Shown here one piece after another: positions 56,401-64,000 of a stretch of 64,000 nucleotides of DNA; the stretch's first letter is position 1; each line of letters opens with the position of its first letter. A model generated the notes under the pieces. The model saw only the letters and a program-made list of their open reading frames with translations. It was not told the origin of the DNA and did no database searches. The position numbers were made by a program, and so were the translations under genes. Source of the DNA: Patiria pectinifera (Eukaryota; Echinodermata; Asteroidea; Valvatida; Asterinidae); the NCBI GenBank assembly GCA_029964075.1, contig CM057136.1, positions 1,178,001-1,242,000 of the forward strand, in the 5' to 3' direction.

Positions 56401-59400
56401 TGAATAGCTGGTGAGGATGTACGTCTCGAGACCGGTCTCGAGACCACTTTTTGCTGATCTCAGTCTCGGTTTTACTAAATACACTCTGTACCCTATGGTC
56501 TCTGTCTGAGTCTCCGTACCCTGTGGTCTTGACATTTTTGATGGTCTCGACATTTTTGATGGTCTCGAGTCGAGACCTGCAATATGCACGGTTTATCGCT
56601 CAAAATATCAATTACATTGCATTTGTTGTTTTAGTTCAGTATCGTTGGTTATCATGACCAACATTTTGTAAATTGTTCATCTCGTTTTCGACCTAGTTAT
56701 AAATTACTGCAGTGTGACAGGCCTGTACATTTTGTTCACTTACCTAATTTGCTTTTTGCTATATTCTGACGTCAATAAAAAATCAAATGTCCAAGTAAAT
56801 ATCTACATACAATGAACTTTTCATTTGTTAATTTATTATTATTTTTTTACATTCATTCTCTGAACTATACGCGGTCTCGATCTCGGACCATCTCGGTATC
56901 AGTCTCTCTTGAAGGTCTTGGTCTCGATCTCGGAACTCCAGGTCTCGGTCTAGGTCTTGAACTATCCAGTCTCGGAATTACCCAGTCTCAACTACAACAC
57001 TGATGATGTCAGACTGGCGTCTTCACTTGGACTGTTCGGCTCAGAACAGCATTACCGACAACCGATCCAGTCATTGCGGCCCTCTTCCACAGGTAGCACT
57101 GATTAGCACTGACTGGTTCAAATTGATAAGGTAAAATGGCTCCAATGTCTCTATTATCTTCTTCGACATTATCCTCATTAAAATGAGTGAGATGACAATT
57201 AACGTTCTTTACTGTCGCTGTCCAAAAAAATATTGACGCTGGGACAACTTTTCCCAGAGTCGAACATCTTGGCGTCTATGCTACAGTTCAGCTGCAGTCC
57301 TGCAGTAATCAGTCGTTGGAATCTCAACTGTTGGCTATTACATCACAAAACTTAGGAATGGCCAAATGAAATCGACGACTGTCGCTTTCATTTTTATATC
57401 CGCCGGACAAGAAACATCCGTAAGAATTGCCTCATTTATGAGCTGAAGCGCTCAATATAAAAAAAATGGGACCGTGTCTCTGTGATATATATTTATGGTT
57501 GTACTCTAGAATTTAAAAGATACTTCATACAAATATCGCTCACCGCTGAACTTCCCCTTTAACTTGTGATGTCGACATTTGACAACTTGTGGTGACCTAC
57601 GGTACACTGAACATGCTGAATGGATTACAACTCTGGATGAGAACTGGAGGATGTTTACTCCTTCTTACCAGTGACATCATTGATACTTTCCTCCGGTTCC
57701 TCCTTGTAGCCATCAATACTGTAAATCTGTTCCTCTTTGGTGTAAGACAGTGATTCCAATGCCTTCTTTGCACCTCTCATCTCATGTCTTGAGGCTTTCA
57801 TTTGCTGATGCTGAAAACAAATACACAACGATGTCATCATTATCATTTCTCGTCCTTTGGATCTTAAATTCAAGCTTTATACTTGCATTGCATTAAACCC
57901 TCCTCAGTCCTCCAAACTCATCCGGGTGCTTTGGAAGGATTTTGAAGAATTGAGGCAGTGATTTTTGAGAGTCAAAATTCTGACTCTCTAAATTAGTCCT
58001 CAACACAAAAACGCCCAGTTTTTAAAGGATGGTTGTGTGGACGTTTCTATCCTACTTTAAAATGCCCTTTCCGATTAACATCATTTCATTTGAAAGGCGT
58101 TTTGTAGCCCAATTAATTGGGTGCATTCCAGGACATTATGTCCCTGGAGTATTGGTATAATTTTTAAGTTACATTTTTTTTAAAAGTTTTAAATAAGGGA
58201 ATAAATGTGTGCTCTGGAGGTTTTTATCACTCTGTTTAAGACCACTTAGAGTCTGGGTGCTGATAATTACCCGAGCCGGAGGCGAGGGTAATTATCAGCA
58301 CCCAGACTCTAAGTGGTCTTAAACAGAGTGATAAATACCGACTGAGCACATATTTATTTCCATTCATAAATACCTTTTTGGTAAAAAATATCAAATAATT
58401 CGTTCAACAAATACCGATTTGTTCACATCATGCTTTTTGAAACAGCCCTCTAGCAAAATAATGGAGTGTTCAGCTGGCGAGTAAGATGTAAACAGCCCTT
58501 TTATGGAGATTGACGCGCGCGTAGCATGTTCTGATCGATGTCGCGCAGAACGCACCTGGCGCGTTGCGTTTTGAATTTAGAACTATAAAATTCTGACTCA
58601 CTGGTAGTGTTGCGCATGCCTACGTGAGGATTGTGAACGTTCAACCAATGAAACGGTAAGAGGCACTGGATTTTTAGGGGTCTACATTTTATTGCGACAC
58701 TGGAAAAGTGTTTAAGACCAGCTAGCCATGTCTTAATCATCCGTTTAAGACCGGCCACGTGACGGGCTCTCAACCAATAGGAATGGCTAAACTGTCTGAG
58801 GTATTTATGAATATATCTTTAAGTAGGAAAGTTTAAGTTTAAGAGGTGGAAATATATTTTTAAGGATTCCATAAGAAATGCTAAAGAATTGTCCTTAGAG
58901 GCATTAAATATTGTTGGATCAGCCACTTTCCAACATTGGACTTAGATCAAGTCTAATATAAACTTGACCTTTTGGTTTGACCCTTGCAAGCTGCCTGCTG
59001 GGAGCAAGTTTGCATTTCCCTCGTATCCCACAGTGCCCGGGAGGGAATAACGTGTTGTCATGGCAACAGACATTTCTCGACTGTGACAGCCACTGCGTTG
59101 CATGAATGCGATTCTCCCATGAACTGTATTTTTTTGGGGATCTTTTCTTAAGATTCCTTGATTCAGGCTTTTATGTTTTGTATTGTTTAGTCATAATTAT
59201 GCCTTCCCAACTCCATCAAAATCCATCCAAATGTATACCAAGTCCATCAAAATCCACCTACATGTATAGTAGTAGTGGTCCTGTAGTGGATTTCAGCGGA
59301 TTTGGCATGTTTGGTCCTAAAGTTATGTGAAGCAGGGTCATTGATGGATTTTTGCAGACTTTTAAGACGAGCATATTTCGTCAGTCCTGACCGAAGTGTG

Positions 59401-62101
59401 CATATTACTATGAGGGAAAAATGCTTATTATGAGCTTGGGTGATACAAGATGACAGTTAAGACGAGCACTTTTTGCGGTCTGGCAAGTGCCAGTCTACTA
59501 CAGTTAGATAACTACATTATGCATAAATTACATTACAAATGATAAGGAAATACATTTATGTTGAATGTTTAATTCGTACAAGTTTGCCCTAGTACTAGTA
59601 TTCAAAATCTTCCTAAATCAAAAAGTTTTGATCTTGAAACTGAATCAAGCCTAAGATACACAAAAGTTGAGGGGGTCGTGGGGGCGGAGGGGAGTTGAGA
59701 ACAACCCCGTAGTGTTAGACCAAACTCATTTCGCTGGCCTTGCAAGTTAATAACAAAATTACTCTCAAAACTGAAACAGTTAAAGGGAATGTACAACATT
59801 TGCTTTTGCTGAAATTTTCCGACATAAATGGATTTGGAGGATTAGTATGTGATAGAAAATATTGTTAAACTGACTTGTTTCACGTTTTGGGCTTGTAGAT
59901 GCTGGAAAAACCAGGAAAACCAATCATGTTCGTGTAGCCTGGTTCCCTGACCCCACTTAAGATGAAACGAAGCAATTTATAGACTTTGGGGAATTGTAAG
60001 GTCAGATAATCAGTCTAGCAGGCTTGTACCCTTTTCACAGGTGTGTAATCAATTGCAAAGAAAATGCGAAATAACTAAATATGAAAATTTAGAAGCAGTT
60101 TTTGAAAAAAAAGCCAGTTTTCTTTGACGCTGGTCGGCCGACCAGCATGACCAGCGTTGGAAAAATACAATTTTTCTTGAAAATGTGAGCACAGCAGGAA
60201 CCAGGATTTTACAGGATGCTTTAGACTGTCATTCCCTAACAGTCCAGTGAGGTATTTCGTGATAATTTGATCATTTCGTTTTTTGATGTTTGCAAATGTT
60301 GTATCTTCCCTTTAAAACTAACAAGAAGTCTTTGTTTTCAGTCCTAAGATTTAGGAATGTGAGTTTCAAAGCAAAGTTGTGAAAGAAAGGAAAATACAGC
60401 AATATAAATAAGGACGTGGCCATGACCTCTCAGTGTGGTGTACCTGGCTAATTAGGATTTAAACAAGGACCATGCATGCCATGTGTCCAGCAGGTGCCAT
60501 TGACAAGAATTTGCATTGAGAAAGAAATTCTCCATGTAAACCTCTGCCATTGAGCAGGGCCCATCCAAAATATGTCCAATAGTTTGTCAAATGGCTGTGA
60601 AAAGGACCATTCTGGGGCCAATTTTATTGAGGGGTTTTGGCACAGAAGTGTTTTAAGCATGAAACGTATTCCCTCTGCAAAAACACATTACCTAATGCGT
60701 ACTTTATTGAATTAGTGCTGCTTGTGAACGCTTCCCAGGTAATTCATGCTTAGCACACATTTAGGCCTATTTGCTAAGCTGCCGGTATACATCCAGGCAA
60801 CTTCACCACAAGGACCCCAAAATATCCACTTCAAACAACAGCCACTTCAAACAACAGCCTTTTCCATTTTGCTATAGGGAAAAAAAGCCAATCGGTGGGG
60901 TCTGCATGTGGCTTGCAGACCAAAAATTGTTGACTTTTTTTTCAGGGGGGGGGGTATAATCTGCAGCTTACACCTATTGTGTTTCCCATAATGAGCCATA
61001 ATCACTTTTCAGGGAGTATTAAGCTAGCAAGGCATTCAACAGAAATTCAGCAAGCATTTAAGACTGTGGTTCTTTTGTTTGGCAAAGTACATGTTGTAGG
61101 GGCATAATCATGGCCAATTACTATGTAGACAGCCTAATTGACTCACAAAGACCACTTAATCTTTTCTTTGGTTCAGTCATAAGTCACACCATTGTGTATA
61201 TTACAGGTACTATAGCAAGTCAGGACAGAGTACTCTGAATGAGTAAGTTGGGTTTGAAGCTTTGCACCATGCAGCTTTAGCTCCATGCACTAATGAATGA
61301 AAGCTTTGTGGAAACACCAGCAGGACCAGTAGCAGCCCAGTAACACAGGACATAGGAAGGGGAATTTCATTCTACTAGAACAAGGTCCCAGAAGTCAGGG
61401 GGGGGGGGGGGTTGGACACTGAAAACCAAACATGATAAATTATAAACAAACTCATGAGTCATGACTGTTAATTATCAATGTCAACAATTAAATGTTGATA
61501 CATGAATGAATTATACATGATTTAAATAAGTTTGAACTCAGCACAAAAGAGTTTAAAAAACTTTTTGATTCACGTTATTAGGACTACCAGTACCAATGGC
61601 ATTTCAATGGATTTCCTTGATAATTAAAAGTATTTTGGGACAAGTAGGCCCTATGACTTGTATAACTTAAAGAATCTAACCTACAGGCTACAGTGAAGAG
61701 ATATACCTCTAGGCTAGCTCTAGGTTTTATGATGAGTATGCTTCGAGTCCAACATAAAAGAATAAAAAGCGTCAACATTCATGGTCATCAAAAAAGTGAC
61801 TGCAAAATGCACGAAGATATTCAACTTTTCAAGCACTTTATATGCAACCAGGCTTAGGATTCTTGGATATTTTAGAAAGGCCAAAATGCAGTGGAATACA
61901 CTTGTTGATGTATACATAACTACAAAGATTGTAGCTTGAGAAACATTAGCTCTATGAATGATAATAATGCCATGCACATCGAACTTGTAATCATGACACT
62001 CATGACACTTGTTGTTTCATCACGCTTACCTTGCTTTTGTGTTTGCTGGCCAACACAACCGCAACAACGCACAGCAGAATCACCACTCTAGAAAATGACA
62101 T
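47463..62101 (-). CDS. SPARC: SPARC / osteonectin, copy 2 (6 coding exons, 277 aa)
   Basis: Same gene as at 1522-16464 on the opposite strand. Exons in order: 62101-62030, 57810-57669, 53951-53718, 51370-51151, 49534-49386 and 47479-47463, with identical lengths and phases. The three amino-acid differences I found from copy 1 are V8I in the signal peptide, I75N at the start of the follistatin-like domain and N133S in the Kazal part. All cysteines, N117 and the EF-hand ligands are kept. Either a second allele placed in inverse orientation by the assembly or a very recent paralogue; the divergence fits an allele. Confidence 0.95.
48961..49371. repeat. Dispersed repeat B, right intron 5
   Basis: Counterpart of 14538-14958. 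Confidence 0.65.
49386..49534 (-). CDS. SPARC: SPARC copy 2, coding exon 5
   Basis: 149 bases, EF-hand exon, identical protein to copy 1. The donor here reads GTAGGT instead of GTATGT, still a good splice site. Confidence 0.95.
51151..51370 (-). CDS. SPARC: SPARC copy 2, coding exon 4
   Basis: 220 bases, identical protein to copy 1, beginning of the extracellular calcium-binding domain. Confidence 0.95.
51604..51725. repeat. GAGTC-rich degenerate repeat, right intron 3 (b)
   Basis: Counterpart of 12186-12310. Confidence 0.55.
51911..52492. mobile_element. Possible solo LTR, SPARC intron 3, right arm only
   Basis: 582 bp absent from the left arm, flanked by ACATG on both sides (51906-51910, 52493-52497). 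It begins TGTGACC and has a TATATATA box followed by an AATAAA signal about 60 bases on, the layout of an LTR with promoter and polyadenylation signal. The far end is not the usual CA, so the family is uncertain. No internal retroelement genes; a fossil remnant if it is an LTR. Confidence 0.45.
52930..53300. repeat. Degenerate tandem repeat of the GGATTCAGGA unit, right intron 3
   Basis: Counterpart of 11200-11570, seen here as ATCCTGAATCCATCAAAATC units. Confidence 0.65.
53535..53640. repeat. GAGTC-rich degenerate repeat, right intron 3 (a)
   Basis: Counterpart of 10905-10998. Confidence 0.55.
53718..53951 (-). CDS. SPARC: SPARC copy 2, coding exon 3
   Basis: Follistatin-like/Kazal exon of 234 bases with six base differences from copy 1, two of which plus a neighbouring one give I75N and N133S. 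Ten cysteines kept. Confidence 0.95.
54101..54469. mobile_element. PIF/Harbinger-type MITE (family H), right intron 2
   Basis: Counterpart of 9686-10063, flanked by TAA on this strand (54098-54100, 54470-54472). Long A and T runs differ in length from the left copy. Confidence 0.85.
54688..54768 (+). mobile_element. tRNA-like SINE head, right intron 2
   Basis: Counterpart of 9388-9470 with identical A- and B-box words. Confidence 0.65.
55017..55510. mobile_element. TTAA-flanked palindromic MITE (family T), right intron 2
   Basis: Counterpart of 8615-9137. About 30 bases around the central palindrome are missing compared with the left copy, the kind of loss expected at a hairpin centre. Confidence 0.75.
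55509..55925. repeat. Dispersed repeat B, right intron 2
   Basis: Counterpart of 8207-8616. Confidence 0.65.
56018..56348 (-). mobile_element. tRNA-derived SINE, right intron 2
   Basis: Counterpart of 7781-8112, with the same B box and an (AAT)n tail on this strand. Confidence 0.8.
56420..56990. repeat. GAGACC-rich degenerate minisatellite, right intron 2
   Basis: Counterpart of 7160-7705. One cluster contains an extra tandem copy of CATTTTTGATGGTCTCGA relative to the left arm. Confidence 0.65.
57669..57810 (-). CDS. SPARC: SPARC copy 2, coding exon 2
   Basis: 142 bases, phase 0 to 1, same acceptor and donor as copy 1. Predicted protein segment identical to copy 1 (residues 25-71). Confidence 0.88.
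58003..58148 (+). repeat. Dispersed repeat D, right intron 1
   Basis: Counterpart of 5828-5975. Includes TTTTGTAGCCCAATTAATTG and GACATTATGTCCC. Confidence 0.6.
58221..58343. repeat. Near-perfect hairpin, right intron 1
   Basis: Counterpart of the hairpin at 5637-5757, centred on CCGAGCCGGAGGCGAGGG. Confidence 0.7.
59780..60315. mobile_element. TTAA-flanked palindromic MITE (family T), right intron 1
   Basis: Allelic or paralogous counterpart of 3284-3819, same TTAA ends and GGTCGGCCGACC core. Confidence 0.75.
62030..62101 (-). CDS. SPARC: SPARC copy 2, coding exon 1
   Basis: Signal-peptide exon, ends AAG|GTAAGCG like copy 1. One substitution changes Val8 to Ile. A 514-bp transposon sits 278 bases upstream of this ATG only in this copy. 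Confidence 0.9.
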
Positions 62102-62378
62102 GTCGACTTCAACTCCTCCGAGTCACAAGACTTCGGGTAAATTTGAAGATTTTATCCCAAGTAACTAAGTAGTTCGGATGCGACACTTGACGATCAAACA
62201 ATGTGCCTTGTTACGGGACTAGGGACACACTAATGTCATGAATGTCACTATGTGTGTTTCTGCACTGACTGATCATCGACACACACCACGACTCGACTAA
62301 AGGCACGAGTGTACGTCTTAAGCTAAACGTCTTATCGTCTGGGTCTGGCGAGGCTAAACAAACAAGGCTCTAGACTGG

Positions 62379-62892
62379 CAACCTCGTCCCCAGGGTGTCA
62401 AGCAGTACGCGCCCACCACTACCTGCTCTCTCACCCTGGTATTGGATCATTTGCATGTGCAAGATTTTTGCAGACGTATGCAAATAAGGAACAGTCTGGT
62501 GCCTGGATATGCGTTACACATTAGCGTTTGTTTTTGTATGGGGTGTCTGGGGTAAAAACAGAGTCAATTCGTAGCAGCGCGAGTACGGCGTGAGTTACGA
62601 AAACACGATTTTTGAAATCAAACTGTTACGATCTTATCGAGACAACATGCAGTATCATATTTCATATTAATATGAGCAAATTGGAAAGGAAATTAGTATT
62701 TTCGAGAAGGCGTGGACGAATGATCGCGAAAACACGTACTGCACGTTGTGAATATATAGTACCAAGTACACGATAAAAATCCATTACCAGCCAATTGCGG
62801 TATCCAATCAGGATTCAGGAAGAAAGTTTCCTATCCAGGGTTTACTATTGGAAACGCGGTTGGAAATAAAGTAAGCACTGGGGACGAGGTTG
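62379..62892. mobile_element. 514-bp DNA transposon in SPARC 5' flank, right arm only
   Basis: Perfect terminal inverted repeats CAACCTCGTCCCCAG, flanked by 8- or 9-bp duplication (C)TAGACTGG (62370-62378, 62893-62901). The left arm has the single empty copy near 1230-1245. No coding capacity. Superfamily not assigned; 8-bp duplications fit hAT or P. Confidence 0.85.
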
Positions 62893-63380
62893 CTAGACTG
62901 GTACTTAATAATGCTTGAGCCTAAAGCGGTTTTTCAAACTTCGGTTTCGTTCCGGCTGGGGCTTCGTGTTGCGTTGGGGCTTGCGTGACGATAGACAATT
63001 TAATTTTGATTGAAAGTTTCAGTTCTGTTTGCGAAAATATAATGGGTCTAAATAAATTGGGTCAACGAAAAAGTGCGGCCCGAACAGCAACCAAGAATTG
63101 TCTTTTGTCTTTGGGATAATGCATGTATTTGCTGGTGTAGGCCTATAGTTCCAGAAAGAAAAATAAACCCGACAAATCGTATATTAGGATCAGCAGCAGC
63201 CAATTTCATGAAAGTATAGAGCGTAACTTGCGCCATGTCGTAAAGTTTCGTGAAATCGGCTGCAGACCTGTAAATTTTACTCCCCAATAATTACATACAC
63301 GTACCTCCACATTTTCTTTTGAATACTCACCACTCTAGATCTCCCAGGCGTTTGAAATTTAATGTTAATACATCTGTAGT

Positions 63381-63925
63381 ACAGGTTTTCCCCGGTCAAT
63401 TTCTTAATGTTCATTTACCTCTGAAAATCGGTCATTCGTTTTCGTCTGAATTTGAGAATCGCACTGAACATGTTTCATGTTCGCTACCAGAGCATTCTTT
63501 TCCATTTCAGTTCAATCAATTAAGTGATTGAGCAGCACCTTTCGTTTCTGTTCATTCAGATTCGTTTACTAGACTTCTTTTTCGCTTTTCAACGGCAATT
63601 TCAAACATTGACCATTCTATTTCACTTTTAGTTTAATTTTTGTGATGTAATCTGGTATTTGGAATTAGGAAAATGTAATTTTGATTGCACATTCACGAAC
63701 TTGTATTCCAGAACTCTGCACGAAAATGTATGCTTGCGTAAATGAATGCACAGGTAAAGTAATTGGCCGTCTGCTTCTCAAAACTGAATGCACAGACAAT
63801 GAAAACGTTTGAACTTTCGTTGAATTAAAATTGGATTGAAGACGTGCATTCAAATTCAGACGAAAACGAATGACCGATTTTCAGAAGTGAATGAACGTTT
63901 CAGGAAATTGGCCGGGTAAACCTAT
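63381..63925. repeat. Inverted-repeat (foldback) element, right arm
   Basis: Counterpart of the foldback at 213-759, with the same TCGGTCATTCGTTTTCGTCT core facing itself from both ends. Its presence at the same place in both arms means it predates the split of the two copies. Confidence 0.6.
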
Positions 63926-64000
63926 ATTTCTTGAGTTGTTGCCCCTTCAAAATTGAAATGTCGTCCAGTGATTTGTCGTGATGACTGTGTAATATGATGA

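Larger units (their letters stand above)
42301..64000 (-). repeat. Right arm of giant inverted repeat (SPARC + glycosyltransferase-like locus, copy 2)
   Basis: Reverse-complement partner of 139-28000. It runs to the window edge, so the homology may continue outside. It has private insertions at 51911-52492 and 62379-62892 and lacks the 6.45-kb foldback element; the corresponding empty site is near 45350-45355. Unlike the left arm it continues without a gap into the rest of the glycosyltransferase-like exon at 42239-42300. Confidence 0.95.
62102..64000 (-). other. 5' flank of SPARC copy 2
   Basis: Matches 139-1521 apart from the 514-bp transposon. No other gene seen. Confidence 0.6.

Overview
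This is nuclear DNA from an animal: long introns with consensus GT-AG sites, spliced genes for extracellular proteins, and a high density of MITEs, SINEs and foldback repeats. I infer a marine invertebrate deuterostome, most likely an echinoderm, from the repeat style (foldback element with tandem-repeat termini, frequent TACATGTA and AGGCCTA words) and the SPARC gene. The species cannot be fixed from the sequence alone.

The window is dominated by one giant inverted repeat. The left arm (139-28000, + strand) and right arm (42301-64000, read on the - strand) carry the same DNA: upstream region, a complete six-coding-exon SPARC (osteonectin) gene, an intergenic stretch, and a gene for a type II membrane glycosyltransferase-like protein. 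The left copy of that last gene is cut off by a 500-base run of N at 28001-28500; the right copy is complete (two exons, 435 aa). The SPARC exons I compared base by base (3 and 4) differ by about 0.5-3 %, and the arms differ by several clean transposon presence/absence events. That is what two haplotypes of one locus look like, so a scaffolding misjoin across the N gap is the simplest explanation; a real recent inverted duplication is the alternative.

Sequence present once (28501-42300) holds, on the - strand downstream of the glycosyltransferase-like gene, six consecutive exons of a modular CUB / LDL-receptor-class-A protein. Every one is a symmetric phase 1-1 exon encoding one module. Its start and end were not found. 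In the inferred unbroken order, SPARC, the glycosyltransferase-like gene and the CUB-LDLa gene lie on the same strand.

Mobile DNA: a 6.45-kb foldback element present only in the left arm (18581-25034, 6-bp target duplication, empty site visible in the right arm), whose long inverted arms carry a 20-bp GC-rich minisatellite and decayed Penelope-like reverse transcriptase; a PIF/Harbinger-type MITE family (5 copies, TWA target duplications); a TTAA-flanked palindromic family (5 copies); a 709-bp 8-bp-TSD element nested in the foldback; a 384-bp foldback present only in the left SPARC intron 3; a 514-bp inverted-repeat element only in the right SPARC 5' flank; a 468-bp foldback with 9-bp duplications in the glycosyltransferase intron; tRNA-derived SINEs; a possible solo LTR; and several degenerate GAGTC, GAGACC and GATTCAGGA minisatellites. 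No rRNA, intact tRNA or CRISPR array was seen.
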